Assembly (NCBI RefSeq): GCF_018919145.1 | Contig: NZ_JAHLQJ010000015.1 | Span: 1-64,000, forward strand | Origin: Paenibacillus brevis | Lineage (GTDB): Bacteria; Bacillota; Bacilli; Paenibacillales; Paenibacillaceae | Reading direction: 5' to 3' | Length of the DNA stretch: 64,000 nt | Shown: piece after piece, positions 7,455 through 16,724 of the stretch | How positions within the stretch are numbered: position 1 is the first letter of the stretch | How the letters are laid out: the number at the start of each line of letters is the position of its first letter | Translations under genes and position numbers: made by a program | Notes under the pieces: model-generated | What the model was told of the DNA's origin: nothing | The model's input: only the letters and a program-made list of their open reading frames with translations | Database searches by the model: none

Positions 7455-8924
7455 ATGGGCTTTGGCAAAATCTTTTTGCTTAACATGGCGCTGCTGATTA
7501 CGATGGCATACTTGGCCAATATTCTGTATAAGTACGTTCTTGTAAAAATACCTGGCAAGATCAACTATATCTTATCTGTCCTTTGGTTTATCTTCGCAGG
7601 CTGGATTTGCATGAAATTCGGATTCCAGTTGAAGGGCGATGTTATTTTTGATCTTCGGCTTGTCCCGCTGATTATTGCTGCGATTGTATATGCAAAGCCT
7701 ATGGTCGTGATGATTATTTCTTTCGGGATCGGCTTAAGCAGATTAACCTTTGGGATCAGCGAGGCTGCGATTGCAGGTATGCTCAATTTTGTTATTCTGG
7801 GCATCTTGTGCGCATTTATGATTACCTGGATGAACAAGAGACAGTTCAAGCAGAGCACGCGGGGGATTGTGACGATTTTGGCGCTGAATGTCATCAATGT
7901 GTTCAACATTGCCATCTTTGGAGTGATTCCTTTCGAGCAGTATATCCTTACGATTATGCCCTCCACATTGCCGATCACTTTGCTGTTTAGCTGTATGTTT
8001 GCCCTGATATTGCTGGACTTTCAATTGGATCAGAGACGGACACTGGAGCTGCTGCGAACAAATGAAGTGATGACCCGACAGACAGAGGAACTGCGGCAGG
8101 CGAAGCTTTCTTTAGAAGAGCGGGCCCGCCAGCTGGCACAAGCCTCCCAGTACAAGTCGGAATTTCTGGCCAATATGTCTCATGAACTCCGGACTCCGCT
8201 TAACAGCATCATTAATTTAGCCGAGATTATTTCAGAGAACGAAGAGGAGCATGAAGACGAAACGCAGGAGAAGGATACCCCGAATTATGGTAATATCATT
8301 TATAGGTCGGGAAGAGAACTGCTGCAGTTGATCAATGATATTCTGGATTTGAGCAAGGTAGAGGCAGGCAGGCTGGAGGTCATCCAGGAAGAAGTCGTTC
8401 TTGCGGAAGTTGTTCAACTGATGGAACTGCAATTCGAGCATGATGCCGAGCAAAAAGGAATTGAATTTGAGGTTACGGTGATGCCGGAGCTTCCGTATAC
8501 GATTCAATCGGATGTTCAGCGGCTGTGCCAGATTTTGCGTAACCTGCTATCCAATGCCTTCAAGTTCACACATCAGGGCCGAGTGGATCTGATGATTCAT
8601 AAGGATAGCTCAGCCCGCTCGACGCCAGGGGAATGGATTGTGTTTTCTGTGGCAGATACCGGAATAGGAATACCGCGGGACAAGCATGAAGCAATCTTTG
8701 AGATGTTTCGGCAGGCGGACGGCTCAATTAGCCGGAAATATGGGGGTACAGGCTTGGGGTTGCCCATCAGCAAAGATTTGGCCCGTTTAATGGGAGGCTT
8801 CATCCAGGTGGATAGCCGCGAAGGGGCGGGCAGCATATTCCATCTTTATCTTCCGCTAATACAGAATGAGATCAAGGAAGACATATCTGATGAGGAGAAC
8901 GAAGCTCCTGAGGGCGCGGATTAG
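7455..8924 (+). CDS. Sensor histidine kinase with 5TM receptor domain
   Basis: A 489-aa kinase. The N-terminal ~195 residues form a compact set of membrane helices like the 5TM receptors of the LytS/YHK type. A short coiled coil leads to the HisKA domain with the phospho-acceptor His243 in MSHELRTP, followed by the HATPase domain (N box LLSNAFKFT, G1 DTGIGIP, G2 GGTGLGLPI). The start chosen is the ATG at 7455, which has GGAGGG five to six bases upstream, rather than the ATG at 7404 without a site. The tail is acidic. There is no receiver domain and no adjacent response regulator, so it is an orphan kinase; the preceding HD-GYP gene may be functionally linked. Confidence 0.85.
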   Translation: MGFGKIFLLNMALLITMAYLANILYKYVLVKIPGKINYILSVLWFIFAGWICMKFGFQLKGDVIFDLRLVPLIIAAIVYAKPMVVMIISFGIGLSRLTFGISEAAIAGMLNFVILGILCAFMITWMNKRQFKQSTRGIVTILALNVINVFNIAIFGVIPFEQYILTIMPSTLPITLLFSCMFALILLDFQLDQRRTLELLRTNEVMTRQTEELRQAKLSLEERARQLAQASQYKSEFLANMSHELRTPLNSIINLAEIISENEEEHEDETQEKDTPNYGNIIYRSGRELLQLINDILDLSKVEAGRLEVIQEEVVLAEVVQLMELQFEHDAEQKGIEFEVTVMPELPYTIQSDVQRLCQILRNLLSNAFKFTHQGRVDLMIHKDSSARSTPGEWIVFSVADTGIGIPRDKHEAIFEMFRQADGSISRKYGGTGLGLPISKDLARLMGGFIQVDSREGAGSIFHLYLPLIQNEIKEDISDEENEAPEGAD

Positions 8925-8979
8925 GTCTGGACGAGCACTTATCAGTAAGATCAAAAGATGGCTTTTATGAACAACCTCT

Positions 8980-9014
8980 TATATAAGTTGATCATTAGGT
9001 TCAACTTTTATATA
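8980..9014. repeat. Back-to-back family A ends
   Basis: TATATAAGTTGA (8980-8991) is followed after a few bases by the inverse GTTCAACTTTTATATA (8999-9014). These are the two terminal sequences of the family A repeat with the interior missing, consistent with an internally deleted copy. It lies between the histidine kinase stop and the ridA gene. Confidence 0.55.
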
Positions 9015-9051
9015 GCTACAATAGATAACAAGAAGAGAAGGAGAGATAACG

Positions 9052-9429
9052 ATGGGCAAGCAAGTAATATCTACGACACAGGCACCGGGGGCGATTGGCC
9101 CGTATTCTCAAGCTGTGCAGATCGGTGATCTGCTCTTTGCTTCAGGGCAACTGGGGCTTATCCCCGAGACGGGACAACTGGCTGAAGGCGTTGAGGCACA
9201 AACCACTCAGGCGTTGAACAATGTGAAGGAGATTTTGTCGGAAGCCGGTTTGGGTCTTGAGCATGTAGTCAAGACAACGGTTTTCTTGGCAGATATGAAT
9301 GACTTTGCCAAGGTGAACGAGATCTACGGCGGGTTCTTCTCACAGCCCTATCCGGCCAGAAGCGCGGTGCAGGTAGCAAGGCTGCCGAAGGATGGGCTTG
9401 TAGAGATTGAGGTTATAGCGACAAAATAG
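9052..9429 (+). CDS. ridA: RidA family reactive intermediate/imine deaminase
   Basis: A 125-aa RidA (YjgF/YER057c/UK114) protein, the usual length of the family. It hydrolyses reactive enamine/imine intermediates, such as 2-aminoacrylate released by PLP enzymes, in the cytoplasm as a trimer. Typical features are the N-terminal GPYSQAVQIGDLLFASGQ, the central TTVFLADMNDFAKVNEIYG and the C-terminal PARSAVQVARLPKDGLVEIE with the active-site Arg and Glu. GAAGGAGAG precedes the ATG at good distance. A clear terminator follows, so it is probably transcribed alone. Confidence 0.93.
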   Translation: MGKQVISTTQAPGAIGPYSQAVQIGDLLFASGQLGLIPETGQLAEGVEAQTTQALNNVKEILSEAGLGLEHVVKTTVFLADMNDFAKVNEIYGGFFSQPYPARSAVQVARLPKDGLVEIEVIATK

Positions 9430-9452
9430 GACGAAATAGATGGGGACTTCCG

Positions 9453-9489
9453 GGAGCGTTCCGGCCTTAAAAGGCAGGACGCTCCTTTT
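9453..9489 (+). terminator. Terminator of ridA
   Basis: GGAGCGT (9453-9459) pairs with ACGCTCC, extended by the GCCTT/AAGGC inner stem, and is followed by TTTTGATTT. Confidence 0.8.
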
Positions 9490-9593
9490 GATTTGCACGC
9501 AAATGCAGTTTTATATCGGCACGGTTTCGTATAAGATAGTAATTATTGCGGTTTTTCATAATTTGAAGCATGCTTGCATGACAGGAGATCAAC

Positions 9594-12500
9594 ATGAATC
9601 AACATCTATATGGAATTTGGCTCGGAGAAGTGATGTTCTGCTTCTCTGGTGAAATATCGGAAGTAAAGGTGGATGCATGGACGGCTGCGATCCGATCGCT
9701 GGAGCCTGTCCAAGGACTGCGTCCGTTTCAGCACGCCGCCTTACGGCTTGCCGAGGTCAGATATCCGGTTCATGGCGGTCGGAAATGGTCGGGGGCTGGT
9801 GAACGTAGAGGACTGATCGGCAGGACACTGGAGGGTGTGGCGCTGCCTGTCACGGAAACCTGGCAGCTCTTGCTGAATTGGGATGGGAGCTATTATAGAT
9901 CCAAGGGGATTCAACCCGGCGGAGAATTTGAATATTGGAGCATCGCAGCGCAATTTGCTCGCAGCCTGCTGGCTAAAGGCAGGGTTGCGCCGGGTATCAA
10001 GGCAGGTGTGAGCGCGCTTGGACGCCGACGCACCAACCAGTCGTCGGCTGCGGCCGAATGGGGACCGGAGCTTAAGGGGAACGATCTGGACAGATTTCAT
10101 AGTCTGGCCGCATCGATGCCGCCAATCGCCTTGGCTGCAGTACAGCCTGCCGAGGAGGGCTCACTGGAGGAGCGGCAAGCCGCCGTGCTGCTCTCCTTTC
10201 TTACCGCGATGATTGATCGGGAGACCCGGCTGGCGGTGGACGATCTTGGCAGAAAGCTGAATCCGGCAAGATCAGGATACAGCAGGGGCTATTCACCGCT
10301 TGCCGAATTGTGGTGGAACCATCTGCTCAGCGCTTCTATACCGCCGGACATCCAAGGAAGCACTGCCGAGATTGAGCAGTTAACCGCGGAAATTGAGCGC
10401 GTGCAAGGCAGGCACCGTGGCCCGGAAGGGATCGAGGCGGATCACGACGACGGGATCGAGATGGGCTCTATTCGATTATGTCTGAGAATCGAGCCGCTTA
10501 CAGCGCATGGGGATGAATTAGCGGAGAACAGATCGCTTCTTCGCTGGAGGCTTTCCTGCTGGGGAGAAGGCGTTGAAGATCCTGCCGTCCTGCTGCCAGC
10601 CAGCCTCATCTGGAGTTATCCCGAGCCGGATATAGAGTTGCGCGGCCGAAGATATAAGAACATACAGCGGGGCTTGCTGATCCGGCTTGCTAAGGCTGCC
10701 GAGTATAGCCGGGAGCTTGAAGAGCTTCTGATGTCACCGCGTCCGGAAGCGCTCACGCTGAAGCCGGAGGATGTGTATCAATTTCTGCGCCGTTCTGTCG
10801 CGCCGCTCAGGAAGCACGGGGTAACCGTGCAGATGCCGTCCCGCTGGACCGGAGAGGGGCGCAGGGCGGCAGGGGTAAAAATCAAGGCGCTTAACTGGAA
10901 GACTGCCCCGGCTTCTGCGGATGGAGCGGATCCTGGCTCGTGGAGAGAGCCGCAAGGGTTGGGTGTTCAACAGCTAATCTCGTTTGAAATAGAAGCGCTT
11001 CTAGATGGAGAACCATTAAGCAGAGAGGAGCTTGCGAAGCTTGTCGCCTCGAAGTCCCCTCTGGTATGGTTCCGCGGAGAGTGGATCGAGATTGATATCA
11101 AGGAGCTTCGGCAGGTGCTGAAATTCCTCAAGAAGCAGGAGCAAGGGGAGATGAGCTTCCGTGAGTTCATGGCTCTTGCAGCGGGCACTGAATCGTATCT
11201 GCCTGAAGGAATGCAGGTGGAGCATGTCGAGGCCGAAGGGCTGCTGGCCGCCTTCCTGGAAGGCGGGGTGCTTCACGCTTCAAGTCCCCGTCCCATCCCC
11301 AAATCCTTGAACGGCACGTTGAGGCCGTACCAGGAACGGGGGTTCCAATGGCTGGCCGCCATGCGCGAGCTGGGCTTCGGCGCGCTGCTTGCCGATGATA
11401 TGGGACTGGGGAAGACGGTTCAGGTCATTACAGAATTGCTGGATGGTCAGCGGGAAGCTACAGAGCCGAGTCTAATCATCTGTCCGACCTCTCTGCTAGG
11501 GAACTGGCAGCGGGAGATCACCAGGTTTGCTCCGGGACTTCGGTTGTATATTCACCACGGCGGAGATCGTCTTCATGAGGAAACATTCATAAAGGCTTGC
11601 CGCGGCAGCGATATTGTGCTGACGACTTACCAGCTGGCCGGCCGGGATGCAAAGGATCTGCGAGATATGGAATGGAAGACGATTGTTCTTGATGAGGCTC
11701 AATATATTAAGAACTTTGGCACGAAGCAGGCGCAAAGCGTCATGAAGCTTCAGGCGCCGCAGCGGATCGCAATGACCGGTACACCGGTGGAGAATCGGCT
11801 CAGTGAGCTGTGGTCCATCTTCCAGTTCTTGAATCCGGGATACTTGGGGACCCATGCCTCGTTCCGTGCCCGTTACGGAAGTGCTGCAGATTCGCCAGGA
11901 GGAGAGTTGGAGAAGCTGAGGAAGCTGGTTGCTCCTTTTCTGATGCGCAGATTGAAGAGCGATCCGGATATCCGCAAGGATTTGCCGGAGAAAATCGAGA
12001 TCAAATCTTACTGTTCACTGACGGTGGAGCAGGCGACCCTGTATGAGGCCGTCACTCAGGAGCTGATCTCCTCGCTTGACGGGATGACCGGAATTGCCCG
12101 GAAGGGGCATGTACTGTCCTCCTTGACCCGGCTGAAGCAAATCTGCGACCATCCGCTGCTTGTGCCGAGCAGGGGGCGAGCGAACGGCGAGCGATCCGGG
12201 AAGCTGGATCGGCTATATGAGCTGCTTGATTTAATTATGGATAATGGAGAGGCGGCGCTGATCTTCACCCAATATGTGCAAATGGGGGAACTGTTGAAGG
12301 ATCGGCTGGCCGAGCGATATGGCGAGCATCCTGGCTTCCTGCACGGGGGCATGCCGCGAAGAGAGCGGGATGAGCTGGTGGAGGCGTTTCAAAAAGGAAC
12401 GGCAGCGCCGATTTTTGTGCTATCGCTTAAGGCTGGCGGTGTCGGTCTCAACCTGACCCGGGCCAACCATGTGATTCATTATGACCGATGGTGGAATCCG

Positions 12501-12746
12501 GCCGTGGAGAATCAGGCTACAGATCGGGTATTTCGAATTGGACAACAGAAAAATGTCGAGGTTCATAAGTTGATTACACAAGGTACGCTGGAAGAGAGGA
12601 TCGACGAGCTGATCGAACGGAAAAAGGCGCTCTCAGAGCAGGTTGTCGGCGCGGGCGAGCAATGGCTTACCGAGATGTCCAATCGAGAGCTTGCCGATCT
12701 GATTATGCTCCAGACCGGCGGCTATCTGGAGGTGGACCGGAAATGA
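9594..12746 (+). CDS. SNF2-family DEAD/DEAH helicase
   Basis: A 1050-aa protein. The first ~580 residues match the bacterial SNF2-associated N-terminal region; the C-terminal ~470 residues are the SNF2 ATPase. Walker A is DDMGLGKT (601-608), motif II is DEAQ (700-703), motif III is MTGTP, and the second RecA lobe has FVLSLKAGGVGLNLT and DRVFRIGQ. Such proteins are DNA-dependent ATPases that remodel nucleoprotein; the bacterial substrate is unclear. The last base pairs overlap the next gene by ATGA, a SWIM zinc-finger protein, a common partner for bacterial SNF2 proteins. The start at 9594 is supported by AGGAGAT upstream. Confidence 0.92.
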   Translation: MNQHLYGIWLGEVMFCFSGEISEVKVDAWTAAIRSLEPVQGLRPFQHAALRLAEVRYPVHGGRKWSGAGERRGLIGRTLEGVALPVTETWQLLLNWDGSYYRSKGIQPGGEFEYWSIAAQFARSLLAKGRVAPGIKAGVSALGRRRTNQSSAAAEWGPELKGNDLDRFHSLAASMPPIALAAVQPAEEGSLEERQAAVLLSFLTAMIDRETRLAVDDLGRKLNPARSGYSRGYSPLAELWWNHLLSASIPPDIQGSTAEIEQLTAEIERVQGRHRGPEGIEADHDDGIEMGSIRLCLRIEPLTAHGDELAENRSLLRWRLSCWGEGVEDPAVLLPASLIWSYPEPDIELRGRRYKNIQRGLLIRLAKAAEYSRELEELLMSPRPEALTLKPEDVYQFLRRSVAPLRKHGVTVQMPSRWTGEGRRAAGVKIKALNWKTAPASADGADPGSWREPQGLGVQQLISFEIEALLDGEPLSREELAKLVASKSPLVWFRGEWIEIDIKELRQVLKFLKKQEQGEMSFREFMALAAGTESYLPEGMQVEHVEAEGLLAAFLEGGVLHASSPRPIPKSLNGTLRPYQERGFQWLAAMRELGFGALLADDMGLGKTVQVITELLDGQREATEPSLIICPTSLLGNWQREITRFAPGLRLYIHHGGDRLHEETFIKACRGSDIVLTTYQLAGRDAKDLRDMEWKTIVLDEAQYIKNFGTKQAQSVMKLQAPQRIAMTGTPVENRLSELWSIFQFLNPGYLGTHASFRARYGSAADSPGGELEKLRKLVAPFLMRRLKSDPDIRKDLPEKIEIKSYCSLTVEQATLYEAVTQELISSLDGMTGIARKGHVLSSLTRLKQICDHPLLVPSRGRANGERSGKLDRLYELLDLIMDNGEAALIFTQYVQMGELLKDRLAERYGEHPGFLHGGMPRRERDELVEAFQKGTAAPIFVLSLKAGGVGLNLTRANHVIHYDRWWNPAVENQATDRVFRIGQQKNVEVHKLITQGTLEERIDELIERKKALSEQVVGAGEQWLTEMSNRELADLIMLQTGGYLEVDRK

Positions 12747-13612
12747 AGCGGAGACAAGAACGCGGCGGAGAAGCAGGCGAAGCCCGAGTGGAACTGCTGC
12801 CGGAAGGGCTGAGGGTCGTGCTTCCCGGAGGTGGTGACGGGAAGGAAGGAGCGCATGTGCTGCTCCGGGCGTGCAGCACCGCAATGCGGGAGCGGCTGGA
12901 GCTCCCGCAGCATTTGAGCCGGCAGCCGCTGATGCTGGCGCGGCTGCTTGAGGAAGGCGCAGGCGCGCTTGGCGACCTGCTGCCAGCATCGCCGCCATGG
13001 CGCATGGCGGCGGAGGGAGATTGGGCAGCCGCCGGTGCTCCTGTGGCGGCGTGCTCCTGCGGCGAAGCCGCTTGCGGCCATTTGCCTGAGGCCATGGCCA
13101 TCGGCGAAGCCGCCTGGGCCGCGGACGCCGGCCTGCGGCTCGCGCTCGTCGGCTGGGCGCCGGAGGCGCTGGCCGACGCTGCGCTGGCCTGCTGGGCAGC
13201 CGCACAGCCGCTGCCCGAGCCAGAGGCAGCCCTCCGCGCTTACGCGGGAGGGCCGGACGCCCCGCAGCGCAGCGCGCGCGGGGAGGGGCCGCACCTCGCC
13301 GAGTGGCTCGCGGACATGGCCGGGCAAGGGCATCTGCACTTGCCCGGGCCGCGGTTCCACGATGTGGCGGCAGGACTGCAGGAGGAGTTCCGGCATAGGA
13401 CTCCTCCTGGCTCCGCCTCTGCCGCAGAACCGCGGCTGGACCGCGAGCCCGGATCGGATGCGGCCCCATGGGCAGCGCTGCTGCCGGGCGTGTCCGGGGC
13501 GGCGAAGGGGCTGGAGCTGGTCGCCGCCCGCGTGAGGGAGCGGGCGGCTGAGCTCGCCGCCGGCCCGCCCCCAGGACCAGCCGGATCGCCAAACGGCAAG
13601 ATCCGGCGGTAG
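12743..13612 (+). CDS. SWIM zinc-finger-like protein coupled to the SNF2 helicase
   Basis: A 289-aa protein starting at the ATG in an ATGA overlap with the helicase gene, with GGAGG at suitable distance, so translation is coupled. A SWIM-type Cys-x-Cys...Cys-x-His motif is visible as CSCGEAACGH (Cys104, Cys106, Cys111, His113). SWIM domains bind zinc and contact DNA or protein; pairing with a SNF2 helicase is common in Firmicutes. Most of the protein is Ala/Gly/Pro/Arg-rich and low in complexity. The gene is far richer in GC (estimated about 70%) than its neighbours, which opens long false frames on both strands. Outside the motif the sequence is hard to recognise, so it may be fast-evolving. 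Confidence 0.65.
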   Translation: MKRRQERGGEAGEARVELLPEGLRVVLPGGGDGKEGAHVLLRACSTAMRERLELPQHLSRQPLMLARLLEEGAGALGDLLPASPPWRMAAEGDWAAAGAPVAACSCGEAACGHLPEAMAIGEAAWAADAGLRLALVGWAPEALADAALACWAAAQPLPEPEAALRAYAGGPDAPQRSARGEGPHLAEWLADMAGQGHLHLPGPRFHDVAAGLQEEFRHRTPPGSASAAEPRLDREPGSDAAPWAALLPGVSGAAKGLELVAARVRERAAELAAGPPPGPAGSPNGKIRR

Positions 13613-13617
13613 AGCAC

Positions 13618-13650
13618 AACGGACGCCTGGTTATCCCCCGGGCGTCCGTT
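13618..13650 (+). terminator. Hairpin after the SWIM gene, possible terminator
   Basis: AACGGACGCC (13618-13627) pairs with GGGCGTCCGTT (13640-13650). It stands right after the stop codon of the SNF2-SWIM operon, but no T run follows, so termination would be weak. Confidence 0.5.
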
Positions 13651-13658
13651 GCTGTGTC

Positions 13659-13840
13659 GAGGGTGTCCCGAAAGGCCAAGGTGGTTGGTTGGGGGACACC
13701 CTCTTCAACTTGAGCTACACCGTGTGGTGCGGAAAAATGCCTTTGTGCAATGAGGAAATGAGCAGAATGAACTTCTGCGCACAAAACAAATGCCAAAAAG
13801 CATTAAAATTACTGGCGCGGGCACTCTATGCGGCGAAAGG
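13659..13840 (+). repeat. Family C composite repeat, copy 1
   Basis: A hairpin GAGGGTGTCCC / GGGGACACCCTC (13659-13703) is followed by GGTGCGGAAAAATGCC (near 13735) and then by AGCATTAAAATTACTGGCGCGGG (near 13798). The same order of hairpin, GGTGCnGAAAAA and GCATTAAAATTGC occurs at 58454-58590 and, inverted, at 49171-48838. Open frames here are short and have no ribosome-binding site. Confidence 0.6.
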
Positions 13841-13874
13841 CGAAACAAGTGCCGCCCATATATGCGAATGAACA

Positions 13875-13915
13875 AAAGTTGGGCGGAAAACCTTGAGTTT
13901 TCTCGCCCGTCTTTT
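13875..13915 (-). terminator. Repeated terminator-like hairpin (matches 44101-44140)
   Basis: AAAGTTGGGCGGAAAACC pairs with GTTTTCTCGCCC. Read on the minus strand it ends in CAACTTTTG and lies 33 bases after the stop of the unknown gene at 13948-14322, so it probably terminates it. The sequence is nearly the inverse of the hairpin at 44101-44140. Confidence 0.65.
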
Positions 13916-13947
13916 ATTGGGAAATCTAATTGAATAGTCCCTTCGTA

Positions 13948-14322
13948 TTATTTATTCAGCGGCGACCCATGCTCGCCATAGCCGGGATGGTGATAATCCG
14001 TATTGCCCAGCCGGCTGAGAATACCCGACTCCATGAGCATGGTGCGGGTTTTGGCCGTTCCGGAGCGGTAGAGAAGCACATACAGCTCGGAGAGCTGCTT
14101 GTTGAACTGCTCCGGAGCATCATCATGGTCTGCCGATTTATAGGGAACCGGCGCGCGCCGGAACGTATAGTCGTCTTCGGCTGTTAAAGCATTCAGCTTG
14201 TCCTGCAGCAACGATAATTCTTCTTCATCCAGCAGTACTTCGAATTCGGCGGAATCATTAGGGGACTCCTGAATAAGACGATGGGCGACAGATACATAGT
14301 AAGTCTGCTTTTCATATTCCAT
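13948..14322 (-). CDS. Conserved-looking protein of unknown function
   Basis: A 124-aa soluble protein that I do not recognise. It is acidic in the middle (LLDEEELSLLQDKLNALTAEDD) and has a C-terminal HHPGYGEHG stretch. Predicted helices and the absence of a signal peptide or membrane segment suggest a cytoplasmic protein. The start is the third codon of the longer frame, ATG at 14322, because AAAGGAAG lies at normal spacing for it and directly abuts the first ATG. It is transcribed away from the next gene, with a terminator-like hairpin behind it. Confidence 0.65.
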   Translation of the reverse strand: MEYEKQTYYVSVAHRLIQESPNDSAEFEVLLDEEELSLLQDKLNALTAEDDYTFRRAPVPYKSADHDDAPEQFNKQLSELYVLLYRSGTAKTRTMLMESGILSRLGNTDYHHPGYGEHGSPLNK

Positions 14323-14489
14323 ATGCATCTTCCTTTCCGTGACAGAGCGTGGCAGAGAAGCCCTATTTTTTGTTTACACGCACTTGTCGAATGTGAATCA
14401 AGTCGGATTTTCACCGGGATTCCAAAAGTGGTATGATAGCTGTTATAATCGAACCAAATTCACACCGTCAGAAATGGAGGACTACTGTC

Positions 14490-15296
14490 ATGAATTTTTT
14501 TCAGCGTATAAAAGACGGGGCGGGAAAGGTATCCGACCGAGCGCAAAATGCCGTGGAAATCGGGCGGTTGAACACACAAATAACGACCATTGAACGTGAG
14601 ATGGGACTGTACCATCAAAAAATGGGTGAAGTCTTCTATGACGGTTACCGTCAAAAGGATATGTCAGAGGCAGAGAAAGAAATGCTGGAGCTGGCGAAGA
14701 CATGTGATCTTCTTGTTGAAGAACGGGATGAGATCCGTGCCAAGATTGCTGAGTTGAAAAATGAGCGGCTGTGCGGCGCGTGCGGCAGAACGGTTGCCGA
14801 GGATGGGCTGTATTGCCAATATTGCGGACATAAGCTGCATAGACCCAAAGCGGCGGCGCCTGTCAGAGAGAATCCGACACAAGCCGAGGAGACGCTTCCG
14901 GCCAGGGACAAGGGATCAGAGCCGGAGCATCTTCCTGTTCTGCCAGCCGATCCCTTGGATTTCCTGATTCCTTCCGCTTCGCGTGAAGAGGCGATGGCTT
15001 CCCTCGAGGTAGAGCCGGAACCTCAAACGGACTACCCGGAAGATGAGGAATATGAGGCGCGCAGGCAGCAGGAGCCTGAACGGGAGCAAAGACGCCAGGA
15101 GGAGCTTGAGCGGGAGCGGAGACGTCAGGAGGAGATGGATCAGCGAATCCGCTCGTGGCAGGAGGTGGCTAATGCCAGAGAGAAGTCTTCGGATCCTCTG
15201 GAGACGGCAATTCCAGTTGTGCAATGTCAAGTCTGTTCCGTTGAGCTGGTGAAAGGAACCAAGTGGTGCCCGCATTGCGGCTCCGAGCAGATTTAG
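14490..15296 (+). CDS. Zinc-ribbon protein with coiled coils
   Basis: A 268-aa protein. The N-terminal ~95 residues form a helical coiled-coil region. Then comes a zinc ribbon with two CxxC pairs (CGACGRTVAEDGLYCQYCG, near 95-113), a long acidic linker, an Arg/Glu/Gln-rich coiled coil (RRQEELERERRRQEE, near 205-220) and a second C-terminal zinc ribbon (CQVC...CPHCG). Two ribbons framing a charged helical middle suggest a scaffold or nucleic-acid-binding protein, but no function can be named. GGAGG precedes the ATG at 14490. It stands alone on the plus strand. Confidence 0.8.
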   Translation: MNFFQRIKDGAGKVSDRAQNAVEIGRLNTQITTIEREMGLYHQKMGEVFYDGYRQKDMSEAEKEMLELAKTCDLLVEERDEIRAKIAELKNERLCGACGRTVAEDGLYCQYCGHKLHRPKAAAPVRENPTQAEETLPARDKGSEPEHLPVLPADPLDFLIPSASREEAMASLEVEPEPQTDYPEDEEYEARRQQEPEREQRRQEELERERRRQEEMDQRIRSWQEVANAREKSSDPLETAIPVVQCQVCSVELVKGTKWCPHCGSEQI

Positions 15297-15432
15297 AGCA
15301 TCGTTCACTAAAATGTTGCAAAGTCCAGCTCGTCCTTCGTGAACTCATCCGTAGTAAATAGTATATTGGTTGCGACTGGTCTAATCTGATTATGAATACT
15401 TGCAGCAACGATTACGGAAGGAGCTGGCAACA

Positions 15433-15738
15433 TTGGAATGCATTGTACACTTTGAGGTTGTATATCCTCATGAAAGCAAGGAATTAAGAGGTTTGATTTT
15501 CTTGAACGAAGGGGATAGGCCTGCAGAGCGCGACTTTCTGGATATGTTTCAGTCGATGGGCTTCAAGCTGAGAATAGAGGACCGCGAGCAGTTGATTTTT
15601 AAACCGGCCGAGGCCGGAGCTGCTTACAGCCTGATCCGGATTCGCAGACTGGATACCGGGGAGAAGACTTATAAAGAGGATCAGGAGCTGAAATCCCTGT
15701 TAACTCACCTGCTTCCGGGTGAATCGCGTCCGCTCTAA
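15433..15738 (+). CDS. Small protein of unknown function, TTG start
   Basis: About 101 aa. The start is set by GGAAGGAG at 15416-15423 nine bases before a TTG at 15433; an earlier TTG at 15400 lacks a site. The protein is a mixed alpha/beta soluble domain (HFEVVYPHESKELRGLIFLN near the start), without membrane segments, cysteine clusters or a known motif. It precedes the guanine riboswitch of xpt but has the opposite kind of context: no shared signal is seen, and the riboswitch lies after its stop. Confidence 0.6.
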   Translation: MECIVHFEVVYPHESKELRGLIFLNEGDRPAERDFLDMFQSMGFKLRIEDREQLIFKPAEAGAAYSLIRIRRLDTGEKTYKEDQELKSLLTHLLPGESRPL

Positions 15739-15819
15739 CGGAACTGCACAAAAATTCCTCTTTATTTTCTATTAGGTTGTGCGTTATACTTCTAACATTG
15801 CTTTTGAGTTCGGCATTTT

Positions 15820-16651
<832 letters not shown>

Positions 16652-16724
16652 GTCGATCTATAGCTCTACACAGAGAGATAACTTGGAAAATTAGAGGGTA
16701 ACCATATGGGAGGAATGGATTCAC

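Noticed and set aside
12633..13796. 387-residue open frame on the minus strand across the SWIM gene
   Set aside because: It is a shadow caused by the very high GC of the region; composition is Arg/Ala/Pro noise and it has no start site, while the plus-strand gene is coupled to SNF2.
13689..13871. 60-codon frame in the family C copy
   Set aside because: No ribosome-binding site and it lies wholly in repeat sequence.
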